Part shown: positions 45,206 through 57,193 of the stretch, piece after piece
Position numbering within the stretch: the first letter of the stretch is position 1
Layout: each line of letters opens with the position of its first letter
Assembly: GCF_001642475.1 (NCBI RefSeq)
Contig: NW_019173932.1
Location: 496,001 to 560,000, forward strand
Length of the DNA: 64,000 nt
Source of the DNA: Fonsecaea monophora
Taxonomy: Eukaryota; Ascomycota; Eurotiomycetes; Chaetothyriales; Herpotrichiellaceae
Reading direction: 5' to 3'
Position numbers and translations under genes: made by a program
Notes under the pieces: model-generated
The model's input: only the letters and a program-made list of their open reading frames with translations
Told to the model about the DNA's origin: nothing
Database searches by the model: none

Positions 45206-47514
45206 GATGACAAGGTCCAAATAGGAACGTGAAAGCTCAGTTGTAGAGCTATCTGCGGGTCATTGAAGTTTGGGTACACCGGCGACTCTTGTTTGGGAGC
45301 TATGTCGTGAGCGGCATCTTGGAGCAGACAGAAGCGTTTCAAGTATGCACGACACCTATTTCGTGTAAGAGTGCAAAAGGTATGGACGGAATGCAAAGCA
45401 AGCTGGAAGGGAGCTGAGACGAGAGGAGTCGAGACTGGGGAAATGAGATGCGATGAGCCGTGCCAATATGGATGACGTCGGTTCTAGGAAGAACAAGAGT
45501 CAAGAGAGTTGGCGATGATGAGGGCAGTCGAGGGTGGGCGGGAGCGTCGACGTTGAGGTGGACAAAGGTCGAAAGGCAATAAAAACGGTGAAGTCAGTGC
45601 CCGCTTGGGAAGCTTTGGGTGGGTTCATTTGGGAGGTGGAGGCTTGGATTTAGGGCCCTTGAGTTGTTCAGTGCCACCGGCACGGCGGGAACAAGTGGTC
45701 GAATCGCAAAAGGTGCAGGTGCTCAGTGGAGAGCCTGGAGGGAGAGGGGCCCAAGGTCCGCCCGAGGATGATGGGAAGGGGGCGGTTGGTTAGTTGGAAG
45801 CTGGCCAAGGGAGCCTGGGTGACTAGAAGTAATCGGGGGCCTCCTCCTCGGCGGTTGGCGCGCAATGTTGCAGGCTCGAACTGCTGCTCGACATTGAGTG
45901 CTGAGCATCCAGCAAGCAGTGGAGTGACGAGGGGTCCTCCCGGGTCCTGACTGCCCAACCCAGCGAACACCTACATCAGACAATGGTGATGTAATTAATT
46001 ACCCACCATGCACTTTGTGTCCTTTGTCTTGTCCTGCATTCTACTTGTATCTTTAAGAATTTGTTTAGAAGAGATGTTTCCGAGAATACGATACCATGTG
46101 CCCAAGATGCCTTACTCAATCGCCGGTTGAGCATTGCCGAGGGTGGTCTCGCAGGATCAACCATGTCGACAAGCTCTCGTGGTAGTTAGCTGCTCCGCGA
46201 TTGCGTCGCTAGCCACATGAACTATTTGAAGGAACCACTCACCCCGCCAAATACTGGATACCTACGAACAGCTTGCGTCTCCTAGGCGCGGCTGCCTCCC
46301 GATCCTGGGCATTCATCTTAACCCGAACCGGAAGAGAGCTATCTAAGCAATGAGCACTGTGCTATCAAGGCATGCAGGACGCCACGGGAAGACTCGCACG
46401 GAAGAAAAAAACATGGTCCAAGAGATAGTGACCGGGTGCCGGGCCAACTGGGAGGGTACTCGGTATACCTGGGCAATTGTTCGCTGTGCATATTGCGGTG
46501 GCTGGGCCAGTGGCGTTACCTGACGATCATGTCAAGATGGCTTGATTGTCCAGCCACCTTCCCAATAGGCAAAAGCTCAGGAAATCGGCACATCAGTCAT
46601 CAATCGTTCATCTTTGCGTTTTGCCCAGAACAATGGACTCCTCCACTGATCGGCCATTGCGCTGGTCCGTTGCAGCACTGTACGGCGCACTTGGTCAGCT
46701 CTTAAGAAGCTCTTCTTTGGCTAGCCCAGTTCGAGAAGTACAACTGAGCTGAACAAGCGCCTCTTCATGCGCCACGAGGGAACTCAACAACTACGTCCAT
46801 TCTACACGTTGTGGCGTGATTGCTAGGGATCAGCGCGGATAAGTGATTCCTCGGATCAAGGCAATGGTTGCTTTTGAGCCAACCCGGTGTGCCCGGTCCC
46901 GATGGGTCACCTCATACGAATATAGTGGCAGCTTGCTCAAGCCACTTTGTCTGAATTGAAGTCGACTAAGAAGAGCACTTCAAATAAATTTCCAGATGAA
47001 GCCAACGTTTTCTTGCAAGTTTCCAGTCCCTTCATGTGGTCAAATTTTGTTCCTGTTAGGTTAGACTCGCTTACTGACATCTGTCGTTTGTGAGCTCATC
47101 ACCTGGCACCTAATCAGTTTTGTCATCATGCAACCACGTTTTCACTTGCTGCTCTCATCAAAGGAGTGCTGGCGATGGGCGTGTTTGGAGTGAGCCATGA
47201 TGATGAATAAGCTGTGATCTTTCACATGATTCCAGCCAGAAGATATTTTTGGCAACCTCTTCTTTCGTGTTTGAAAATGAATACAGGTGAACCTCTCGGA
47301 ACTGCTTGATATACCGGGCTATGTACAAATGTTTTCGGCTCCATTGGTTTATCCTTTTAAAAACAACTCTGCAGATGGTGGAACATGTCTGCTTGCATCC
47401 CTTCTCTTGCACGGCTGGAAGGGTCAATCTGTAGCCTCGTTCGCTACCACAATGCAACAGCGCGAACCTCATATCCGAACCCAATAACGGTGTGGAGGAT
47501 GAAAAGGCGGCGTA
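45206..47514. other. Long intergenic region
   Basis: About 2.3 kb between the SLM1-like gene and the complex I subunit gene, both minus. Frames are below about 110 codons with no recognisable text. It should contain the SLM1 promoter and leader. Confidence 0.5.
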
Positions 47515-48311
47515 TCATGCCCCAGGTGCGGCCTTGCTTTCGTAGTAAGGTGGCGGAACATCGATTCCGTATCTTTCCTTAATTCTCTGCTTCCGCCTTT
47601 CCTCGTATCCGGGCCCATAGATACCTGACACCACGTGCATCAGTCGCTTGCAAAGGTTATCATGTTGAGCGTCCTTACCTCGTCCTTCTCCCAACTCGTT
47701 GATTGTCTCGTTGAGAGGTCTTCTAAATCGAGCTCTGGCCTCCTCTTTATATGTCATTCGGTCATCAAAGGCCTTGTCTGAAGACGATTCGAATATGGAG
47801 CGGCCAGTGTAGCTGATCACTCCCATCGCGGTACCGAGGGCCAAAGCACTGCCAAGCGTCGAAGTCATTGAGCGCCCTGCTCGTCAGTCAGCCACAGCCC
47901 AATACATCTTGTTGCGCATTCCGTACTCCAGAGGCCGTTCAAAGAGCCAGCAATGGTACCGCCAATTACGTGGTTGATGTAATCATTCTTCTCTCGTAGG
48001 TTTGCAGAAGCCGTGCTTGCGAACTGGAATGTTCCTCCCATAGCAGCTAGAAACCATCAGATTCTGTTTTGCTTCAATTGCCATGCAAAGATTCCAATCA
48101 TACTGAGTAGGCCAATGGTCCTGCCAAAACGTGTAAACACTCCGAAAGCACCAATCTGTTCCTTCGCGACAGTGTTCTGGACGGAGGCGATGAAGAGCCC
48201 AGCAGCGCCAGTTAATGCAGCTGAGCGCGCCGAGAGACCCAACGCATCCCGAGGTTGGTAAACAGGCTCGTCGACATCGTAATTAGGCTTGGGGTCCACC
48301 AAGTCCCCCAT
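47515..48311 (-). CDS. nuo-21.3b: NADH:ubiquinone oxidoreductase 21.3b-type subunit (NDUFA11-like)
   Basis: Four exons, 48311-48104, 48046-47927, 47876-47679 and 47624-47515; 211 aa, the size of the Neurospora 21.3b subunit. It is an accessory membrane subunit of respiratory complex I in the inner mitochondrial membrane, related to mammalian NDUFA11 (B14.7) and to the Tim17 fold. Family text in order: EPVYQPRDALGLSARSAALT, AAGLFIASVQNTVAKEQIGA, GVFTRFGRTIGLL, AMGGTFQFASTASANLREKN, NHVIGGTIAGSLNGLW, then the conserved C-terminal RRPLNETINELGEGRGIYGP and GYEERRKQRIKERYGIDVP. Four short hydrophobic segments are visible. It is not made with a cleavable presequence. The gene is divergent from ubp2. 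Confidence 0.95.
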
Positions 48312-49434
48312 GGCTGCGGTCCTGGTTGCTAGAATTGAGAGCAACCAGGTTCAAGTCATCCGTAGCTTAGGCAAGGTGCTATCGACTCGGGGGATGCGGA
48401 GTAAAGGTTAAGAATTTGCAGTAGACCGAGAAGTTGACTCCTTGTAGACGTGAGAATTATGGCATCTCGTCCATGGTAAAGCTCTCGCCAGAGGTCGGAG
48501 AAGCGCAGTCTTGGCGTCTGTGGTTTTCCAGAAGTAGGAAATGCTCGAAGCCGCTTTACCCAGGTTAACCTTCCACCTTACTCCCCTATTATTTAGACAC
48601 ATCGCTGGCCAGGATATGGGCTCCTATGCCTCATCACAAGCTAAGTCATCAGAATGACTTCATTACCTACACAATCGGTCTAGTTCTGGTGCCGTAGGTC
48701 ACACACTTTATCATGATCACCAAAACCATTTCTCTGGCTTTCTAGCACTTTGCGCGGACATGCGGTAACTATGTTCTCATGTACTTCTCTAAATCTGGTC
48801 GTCCATCTTGGTGGGATGTTTCTAGTGCAACTGCGACTATACGACACCATTCAGAAGACGGCGCACTTTGTATATAGAAAGCTATAGTACCGAGTACCGA
48901 GTACATAGAAGGTATCAGCAAGACGAGGTAGGCCGCTCTTCTGGTCGTTAGTGGCAAGTCTGCCGAGCATATTAAACTCTAAAACCTTGGCAGTGGAAGC
49001 GACGCCGCCCTTACGCGTTGCCCAGATCTGGGAATCTACGGGCTCTCGAGTCGCATATGCATTTTCGCCGTTCGCAGGCTGCTACGAATTCATACTCCTC
49101 TCCCAGTTATGGCAGAACGTTCTGAACTCTTCTGACACCTAGCATATTGACCGCCCTTATGATTTAGACTGTCTAGCACCGCTTCTGTCACTGCTCGACA
49201 GGACACTGCGTTGGGGACGGTCTTGGGGAGTTGTTCTGTTCAGTTCTCTGCTTCATTTCTCGAATCCCAAGTTCGACCGTTCAGCCGCAGTAGTTACCCG
49301 GTCCCAATCTCCTTCGCTCGCATGAGACTAGATCATACGTATCCTGCTTTGTCTAGATCCAGCCACGGGACAATTGCACGCCTGCACTCATTGCTGGCTT
49401 GAAGAGCTGGTCGATTGCCTTCGAACCGATTTGC
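48312..49434. other. Divergent promoter region nuo-21.3b / ubp2
   Basis: About 1.1 kb between two divergent genes, so it probably holds both promoters. Repeated GTACCGAGTAC-like text occurs at 48888-48905. No ORF is convincing. Confidence 0.5.
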
Positions 49435-52400
49435 ATGGCCGGGGTGCAGAGCAACATTCGGTCTTTCATTGCGCCGATCAAAGGATCTGGTGCGTAGACA
49501 AGAGATAAAAGCGAGGAGGTCATGTATAGTGACGAGATACCACAGGTCGAACCGCCCCGGCATTGCTCGAGGATTTAACACTCTACGAACCATGGCGAGA
49601 CTCCGAAGACCTTCCGAACCTGCTGGCTGATTCGCCTCTCAAGTTCAGTCAAGCACCCTATCTGGCAGACTTCCTGCCTCTCGAGAGCTGCAGGCATAAA
49701 TTTGGTTTGAAGCCGAGACAATCTGATCCCCCCGCATTGGATGAGAAACCCGGTCCGCAGACAATATGGACTGTCGCAGCATTCTGTCAGGTTTGCCGCG
49801 TCCATCTTCACGTCAAGGTTGATTACACCATCAGATTTGATGACGGCCCCTGCCCAACTGTCGAGCATCCTCTGCATCACCTGGTGAGGTCAGACTTTCA
49901 AGAGCCGTTGGAGAGGAATGCGTGGCTGCGCAAGAACCCGAACTCTCAAGATGAGATATACACCTACAAATGCTCTTCTCCTACCTGTTCCGCCATCGTT
50001 ACCGTACGATATAGCCCCCCGGTCCTGCGCCCTAGCGACATCCACACACTGATCGATCCCGCGCTGCTTCGCCAGAGGACAGAAGATGCTTTCCGCGAGC
50101 GGGAAGGCAATACGGAGGGGATGCGACACCCAGGGCCAATGGATGTCCTGTTGGATCTTCGAGCATATCTGAGAAACTCCTGGCGTGCAAGAGACGATGC
50201 AAAGTACAGGTCAATCAATCTCTCAAACCGGAGATTCATTGTCCGATTTGGACCAGAGGGAAATGCTTGCAAGGAGGTCCTGGAGCATCTCGGCTTCCAG
50301 CTTGTGGTAGGTGGAGAAGCTGCAGATTCTGATCCACGTATACTGACTCCGTGTTTGCCAGCCTGGGGATTGCTGGATGGTGCCAGAACCCAATTTCGAA
50401 GAAAATCTACCGTACCAGAGTCCCGTCAATATCTGGCTAGACAATGCCGAGCACGAGTTGACTGCTCTCCTTCTATCGCGTCCCTACGAAGAGCGGCAGC
50501 AATTGCAAGATGTCACCCCTCCTCTTCCTGCTGAAAGGGAGCTTTCACGGGCCCTAGGGTGTCAGGACTGTGCGTCGCCTACCTGCATTTGCGTGAGTTG
50601 CGCTAACACATGACAGATGACACACATCCTGGCAGCAGAACTACTAGGATCTCTCCTGAGATGAGAACTCCGTACAGGCATCCCCTTTCCTTTACGTCGC
50701 GAGGCAGGCTAACGTGGAGGTAGTCCTTTCACTGCGCTCGGTTGCCCTATGGATTTGTCGGACCAACTCGTCGCCAAAGCCTACCACTGGCAAGTGCAAG
50801 CAGATCGCCAAAATTCACACGTCTACCTCAGTAACCTCAAGTACATTGGAAATCAGCGCCAGAGTGAGCTTTTACAAACCGAAGTTGTATTAGAGACATC
50901 ACGGGGCCAGTATGATGCGGAGATGTTGGAAGAAGCATACAAAGCCTTCCATCTCAGCGGATCTGGGGGTTCGGTCAGTGATGAACACATTATCGGCTCA
51001 TTCACAGCTCAACTGGCAGATTCACCAAGCCACGAACACCAACTCAGAGATTATCTCCGCATCATCGGAGTTCATCGTGACAGTAAACGCATCATGGACA
51101 CTGCAATGAATAGTGAGTTGCGCCCGTTTCTCTCTGTTGAGATACACCTACTGACTATGTTACCACAGTTATTGACAGCTACGAGTCTGCGCTCGCCTTC
51201 CTAGATGCCGATCCCACCATCGAAGACGAGCACATACAAGCTCTGTTTGCCGTCAAGGTTTGTCACCTACATGTTTGTCCGTTGATCTGCGCTCATCTTA
51301 CTTTCAGACAAATGACAACAAGGCTTTAGAAGAGCAAGCCATCCAAGCCGTTCGCGTAATTGCCCAGCACCGCAAAAGCCGGTTTCTGTCCAAGTGGATC
51401 GATTCAGGATTTTCAAACGACACTCACAACCAAATGGAGCCTGCCGAAGGTTACCAAGCCCTCCAAATCGACAATCGCGAGATCGATGATGAGATGATCC
51501 TGTATCAATATAATATAGCCGTCGAAGAAAATCCTGGCAGTGTGGAATACTACAACAGAGCGCTTGCCGCGATCGCCAAAGGTCGGAACAGCTCAATCTT
51601 GTTGGACCATCTACACAGCAGGGCTCCACAAGAACCGCAGGGCAAGCCAGAAGAACCTGTTGGACTGGAAAATATTGGGAACACCTGCTATTTGAACAGC
51701 TTGTTGCAGTTCCTGTTTACGATGAACGAGGTGCGACAGTTGGTTCTCAACTTTGATGATTACAAGATGCCCTTGGATGAGAAGAGCATGGAGCAAAAGC
51801 GCGTTGGCCAGCGAAAAGTGAGCGTCAAGGAGGTCCAAACTGCACAGAAATTTGTCGCCAGCCTAGCGTCTCTATTCCGTGGCATGATACAAACACCCCG
51901 TTCATCCATCAAGCCGGAGCAGGAGCTTGCGCGATTGACTCTGGAGACCGAAAGTGTCAAAGAAAAGATGCGACGAAGGTCCACCCTCAAGTCGAACGAG
52001 CGCCCCAGCTTAGGCTCGATCGGTACGCTGCCCGTTTCGGTGTCTTCTCCTGTGATTGAATCTGAAGCGAATGGGATCGCGGATACGGTAATTATACAAC
52101 CCAAACGCGACACTAATGCCACCAACATCGACCTACTACAGGATGTTGACGCTTCGAAGTTGGATGCGACAGAGGACACAAGTCCTGGCCAGCACAACGT
52201 TGATGACCCCGCAACGAATGACAGTGCCAGTGATGTCACCCTGGTGTCCGCTTCTGACAGCGACGGGAACGCGTTGGTGGAACGAAACGAACATGTGTCA
52301 ATGTCAGACAACAAGGAGAACGTGTCACCGCCTAAGCCTGCACCAAACACGGTAGCCCTATCTCCTTGGACTGGGCAGCCTCTTACGACAGTAATATCGA

Positions 52401-53972
52401 GAGATACCGATGAGAAAGTGTCCAGCATAAATCCCGAATTGTTGAAGTATGCGCCACCTCCTGGGAAGCCACCGCCGGTACCTCCACGGAAACCCATGCA
52501 GAATACCACAACCACCTTGGAAGAGTATGCGCGTCAACAAGATGTCACTGAGGTCATGAATCACTGTATCATTCAGTTGTCTTATGCCATGCGACCTACC
52601 GGTTTCGACAAGTCAGGAGAGCAACGCGACGAAGTACATGATTTGTTCTTCGGGCAGCAGGTCGTCCACAGCCAACCGGAAAAAGAAGCACCAATGGTCT
52701 TACCTTTTTTGAATATCATCACGCGAGTGTTCCACCGACCTGCTGATGTATACGCTGCGATCGACAATGAGTTCGATCTCCAAGACGCACAAGACGGCGC
52801 AAAGGCGTATTCGGCCATCTCCAGTCTGCCGCCGGTTTTGAGCATTGCCTTGGACCGGGTGTCTTGGAATAACGAGACGAAACGTCAGGAGAAATTGAAT
52901 TATCATGTCGACATCCCGCAAACCATCTACATGGATAGATACTTGGAAAGTTCACCTGGCTCTGATCTGATGCAAAGACGACAGCAGACGTGGGAAATTA
53001 AGAGAGAATTAGCATTACTCGTGGCCCGGAGAGATGAGCTTGAGGAAAAATATGTAGGACAACACACTTCTCTCTTCTGGGATAGACACCAAAAGCTGAC
53101 ATCGTGCGCAGGGCAAATCTACAGATGTCCCTAGCCTTCTCGAAGACGCAAAAGCTATCCTGGAGTATCTGGCTGAAGTACCTGGAGATCAGGTATCAGG
53201 CGAACTCGATGTGAATCCCAACGCCATCACTACTCTCGGTATTTTAGCCGCAAATGCTCGTTCTGAGCTCGAACGTAAGAATTTCTCTTCCTTCGCTGGG
53301 GCCACAAATGACTGACTTCTCTTCTTTATGACAGAAATTCGCTCTCGCATATCCCAACTCTCTCAACAAATCAAAGAATCCTTCGTTGACATGCGCAAAC
53401 ACCCTTACCGCCTGCACGCAGCGTTCTTCCACCGCGGTTCCGCTGGTGGAGGCCACTACTGGGTGTACATATTCGATCACAAGAGAGAGGTGTGGCGGAA
53501 ATACAATGACGATCGTGTCTCTACCGTGACCAATCTGAACGAGATTTTTGGAAATCCATACGCACAAACCCAAGTCCAAGGTCAACAACAGCCAGCCACC
53601 AGCAGTGGCCTGAATCCGCCTCCGAATCCGTACCTTTTGATCTATCTGGACGCAGATCGGATTGACGAGCTAGCGGAGACAGTCAAGCGAGAGATTGCGT
53701 ATCCGCCTCCCGACGACCCTCCCCCACTCTCGTATCAAAGAGACAACCAGCCTCAAAGCCAGATGACAGCCATGCCACCCACCCAAAGATTAGACAATGG
53801 CGGAGACGTGACTATGCTGGAGTATGCCAATGGTGGTGAGCAGGCCCAACCCTCACCACCGGAGCCTTCCGCCGCCCGCGACGCCTCCCGGCCAAAGGGC
53901 CCGAGCGTGCGGAAGGAAGGAAGTTGGGACAACAGCCAGCTGATGATGACGGACAGGAAGATTGACTGGTAA
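49435..53972 (+). CDS. ubp2: Ubiquitin-specific protease, UBP2 type
   Basis: Nine exons: 49435-49489, 49546-50306, 50362-50569, 50617-50671, 50724-51112, 51169-51257, 51308-53053, 53112-53274 and 53335-53972; 1367 aa. The USP Cys box is VGLENIGNTCYLNSLLQFLF (catalytic Cys about 645) and the His box is FFHRGSAGGGHYWVYIFDHK (His about 1195). The N-terminal third has the UBP2-specific start RTAPALLEDLTLYEPW and Cys pairs (AAFCQVCRVHLHV, YKCSSPTCSAIVTVRY) that may bind zinc. Next come UBP2-type helical repeats (EEAYKAFHLS, DEHIIGSFTAQLADSP). A disordered Ser/Pro insert of about 200 residues splits the catalytic domain between the Cys and His boxes. Yeast Ubp2 trims K63-linked chains and opposes Rsp5. 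The C-terminal 90 residues are Pro-rich. The first exon (55 nt) was added because the frame opening RTAPALLEDL is out of frame with stops upstream. Confidence 0.93.
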
Positions 53973-55121
53973 CGACGCCGGTCAAGAGGCCGCGTGGTGG
54001 AATTTGCAGCCACTGCTGTGAGACTGGAACAAAAACACCCATTTGGTTTTGGCGAGTCTCTCCAACGTTCATCAATCAATACACACCGACCTTTGTAAGA
54101 AGAGCAACAACAACAAACAACAAACCACAAACCACAACCCCAACCACAAAAAGACCACACTTTGATTGCATTTTTGGTCACTGCAACCGTGGCCAGCGGG
54201 AGCGGCATAAGATGCGACGGACGGAAAACCCCCCAGGGAGAACAGAGGGTCGTGTAACTAATGTAACTTGGACCGGCGTCAAATGAGAAGATCATCACAC
54301 ATACACACACATTCTTGCTTTGGATGGTAATGTTGGTTTATTGGAGTACATCGACCTAGAATGCCTCAGGCGCTCTGACCACAGGAAAAGGCCAACGGCC
54401 ATACCGTAAACAGCCCTTAGTTCTCTGTATATCCAAGCCTGAAAGCTCCCGAGTTGCTCTCAGCTGGACTGCATGACCACCCTGCGACTGCCAGGAATAT
54501 CCTAGAAGTGGTCCCGACAAGGATTTTTGGATCTGAATAACATACATACATACACACGGCCAGCCTTGTCGCCGTCAGCACCTTTTATTGGCGGTCAGCG
54601 CGCTTAAATACTGCGTGGCGCACTATGCGTTTCTCTAGTTCGCAATGGTCCACTGTATATCCGTGGTGTTATCAGCCTCCCACAGTCTTGCTTGCACGCT
54701 GCTATTTGATGGGTGCATTGTGTAAGCTTGTGGTTGGTTTGTGGAGGAGACGTGCGAGTCCAGCTCGGCCATCGAGGCCCTCGAAGCCTTGAAGTTGAAT
54801 TTGTTAAGCCAGCTAGCTTCTTAAGGTGCATGCCTTTCATAGTGCCTCTACCGACGAAACCCTGCTCTTTTCAAACAAGATATGCTTCGTCTGGACGTCG
54901 TGACCTAGTGGGCAGCATCCCTGTGTTAGCTATGTGGTTGTTGTTGCAGGGCTGGGTGACGATTACCTTGACCACTTCTGGATTACTTCAAGCTGCCTCA
55001 CGTTGCCGCTGAGTACCCTCGAGTTTTGTCGGTTTGTGCGGTCGACGAATGATACTAGGCTTGAGAATGAGTCAGAGACAGCATGATCGAATTGGATCCA
55101 CCGAAAGAAAATGTTGAAGTC
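53973..55121. other. Convergent intergenic region
   Basis: About 1.1 kb between the 3' ends of ubp2 (plus) and the zinc-knuckle gene (minus). It includes an A/C-rich tract at 54105-54153 and a CATA/CA repeat near 54540-54558. Confidence 0.55.
54105..54153 (+). repeat. A/C-rich CAA/ACCACAA tract
   Basis: Low-complexity CAACAA and CCACAAA repeats in the ubp2 3' flank, probably in its 3' UTR. Confidence 0.75.
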
Positions 55122-56759
55122 TCACCCATTGTCTCCGTAGACCAGCTCAAACTGAGGTTTGCCAGACGTCGGCTTCGGTTGGTTTATCGCCCTGAGGAAG
55201 TTCATAAGCACCGATTTCTTGGGCATAGCGGTGGGTGACGAACCCTCTCTTGATGATTGCGTTGCAATTTTGATATTGCCACGTTTCGCATTGCCACGGC
55301 GTTGCGCTCGTGGATTCAGAAATCTTTCATCACTATCGGAGTTGTCCAATTGTCGTGTGCCACTGCGGGAGCCTGCACTGTGAAGGGCAGCACGACCTCT
55401 AATCTTGAGCCCTTCGGGGCGTAAACCACGGTTGGCCACTTCTTTTTCCCTCTGCTGCATACCTGAAGCGAGACTTAGATTGGTAATCTGGCCTGGGGCG
55501 AATGATCTCAGCGACCATCGTGCCGCCATGGCCTTGTTGGCTCGGGGACAATCGCCAACAAGATGGTTCTTACTTGCACAAACGCAGCAAGAGACCCAGA
55601 GCCTTGTAGGACCACTATCTGCCAATCCATAGGGTAAGAATCGTTGAGGACATGACTTCTCCGTATGATTCGAAGTTCCACAGATGTCACAAGGTATCGT
55701 GGTGACTCTCAAGTCTGTAGGGCAAGAGTCGGCAATGTGTCCGCGGTCACGACAATTTGTGCACCGCTGAAACAGAGGGCAGAGACGGCTAGAGTGGCCG
55801 GCAGAGCAATGAATGCATGTGACTTCGGGACAGTTTCTCTCGGCGTGACCGGTTTGGAGACAACTCAGACAGACAGCAGGCTGGTTGAGATCGACCTTGT
55901 CGCGACTGACGTGGAAGAAAGCGTATTTCAGTTGAAGTTCAAGCTCGTCCGGGCTCAAATCGGCCAGGTTTGGGCATGCTTGTACCCGACCGTCGACAGC
56001 TTTGGGATGTGTGACGGTGCTAGAGAATCTCTCGAGATCGCCCTGTAACTGGTCATGAGCATCGCGTTCGGTAGAAGAGGGGGGTTGCGTTGTCTCTCTT
56101 GTAGACGCCTGAGACTCAGTATCCCTGTCTGCTTGTGAATGTGTTTCTCCCTCTTCTTCTTCGTCTTCGTCTCCTCCCTCCTCTTCGCCCATCTCTGCAT
56201 CTCCCACGTCATGGTCATCAAGCATCATATCACCAGAGAATCGATGGTATTGGGTGGGCTCAACGTTAATGACCATACCGCCATCAGACTCATCTTGCTC
56301 GTCAGAGATCTCGATCGCATCGTCCATGGAATCTCCCAAGGGTATTGAGGCGTTCAAAGTACCATCGCGGTCGCTTGTACTGGGCTGCGATGCGTCAGAC
56401 GCGGCTGGATGGGGCGCTGCACGGAAACCCGTAGCCAGTCTATTGTTCCCAAAGCCAGTGGGGAGGGAGGAGGTTGTTGTAGTGGTGGTGCCGGCAGCGA
56501 CATTGTCGGTCGGCGACGCGAGGTTTGGTGGGCCATCCTGGTTTGTGGCCGCGGGCGCCACGGTCTGCGAAGCCGCATTGCCCATGGTGGGAGATTGAGA
56601 GGAAAGTGAAGAATCAGTTGAAGGAACAGGCACGGAGTGGACTTGACCTTTTTGTCTCGCATCGCGCATCAAGCCGACAGTCGCGGTCCTCGACTCACTC
56701 TCGTTGTCATCGTCATCAGAAGATGTGAATTGCACCATCTGAGTTGGAAATGTCGTCAT
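55122..56759 (-). CDS. Zinc-knuckle (CCHC) protein, Air1/Air2-like
   Basis: Single exon as read, 545 aa, ATG at 56759. An acidic disordered N-terminus (DDAIEISDEQDESD, EEEGGDEDEEEEGE) precedes five zinc knuckles at about 297-310, 315-327, 333-346, 357-370 and 391-404: CLSCLQTGHAERNC, CIHCSAGHSSRLC, CTNCRDRGHIADSC, CDICGTSNHTEKSC and CCVCASKNHLVGDC. The second has one residue fewer before its His. Five knuckles in a row is the layout of Air1/Air2, RNA-binding subunits of the TRAMP polyadenylation complex that feeds nuclear RNA to the exosome. A donor-like GGGTGAGA overlaps the stop, so a short last exon (for example beyond 55064) is possible. The DDX60-like helicase ends 434 bp upstream of this start. 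Confidence 0.87.
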   Translation of the reverse strand: MTTFPTQMVQFTSSDDDDNESESRTATVGLMRDARQKGQVHSVPVPSTDSSLSSQSPTMGNAASQTVAPAATNQDGPPNLASPTDNVAAGTTTTTTSSLPTGFGNNRLATGFRAAPHPAASDASQPSTSDRDGTLNASIPLGDSMDDAIEISDEQDESDGGMVINVEPTQYHRFSGDMMLDDHDVGDAEMGEEEGGDEDEEEEGETHSQADRDTESQASTRETTQPPSSTERDAHDQLQGDLERFSSTVTHPKAVDGRVQACPNLADLSPDELELQLKYAFFHVSRDKVDLNQPAVCLSCLQTGHAERNCPEVTCIHCSAGHSSRLCPLFQRCTNCRDRGHIADSCPTDLRVTTIPCDICGTSNHTEKSCPQRFLPYGLADSGPTRLWVSCCVCASKNHLVGDCPRANKAMAARWSLRSFAPGQITNLSLASGMQQREKEVANRGLRPEGLKIRGRAALHSAGSRSGTRQLDNSDSDERFLNPRAQRRGNAKRGNIKIATQSSREGSSPTAMPKKSVLMNFLRAINQPKPTSGKPQFELVYGDNG

Positions 56760-57193
56760 GAGGAGGGACAGGAAATGAAGGGATTCACTTTGTTTTTCAC
56801 GTCTCGGGAAGCCGCCATTGCGAACCAGCCTGCGCGGAGCGCGGGCGTCGAGGCTGCGTCTACTAATTATCGAGGACAGAGCCGCAAATAAGTGGAAGAA
56901 GCAGGTATACCGGGAGTCTAGTTCAATAATCGACTAGTTAGTTTTTACGACTAAAATCCCCCTTTTGTATCACAGCCTTTAACAGATTTGTGTCCTTCCA
57001 CCTTTTGATTCCTTGTTCATGTCTTCTACAGAGCCCAGGCTAGTACAGGTAAAACAAAATCAACACGTCGTACAGACTCGAACCGAACTGTCCACAAAAT
57101 ACCAGCAAGTTGCAGGGGACAACTGGCACAACCTTCGCCGTCCTGCAATATGGGTGTCTTTGACAGCGACATCCACCCTTCCACCCAACGCAC
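56760..57193. other. Intergenic region
   Basis: 434 bp between the helicase stop and the zinc-knuckle gene start (both minus), presumably the promoter of the latter. No further feature. Confidence 0.5.

Noticed and set aside
48057..48344. Two separate small mitochondrial genes
   Set aside because: The frames at 48057-48344 and 47515-47868 join through a middle exon (48046-47927) into one 211-aa complex I subunit.
51760..52515. 251-codon minus-strand frame
   Set aside because: Antisense shadow of the low-complexity insert in UBP2.
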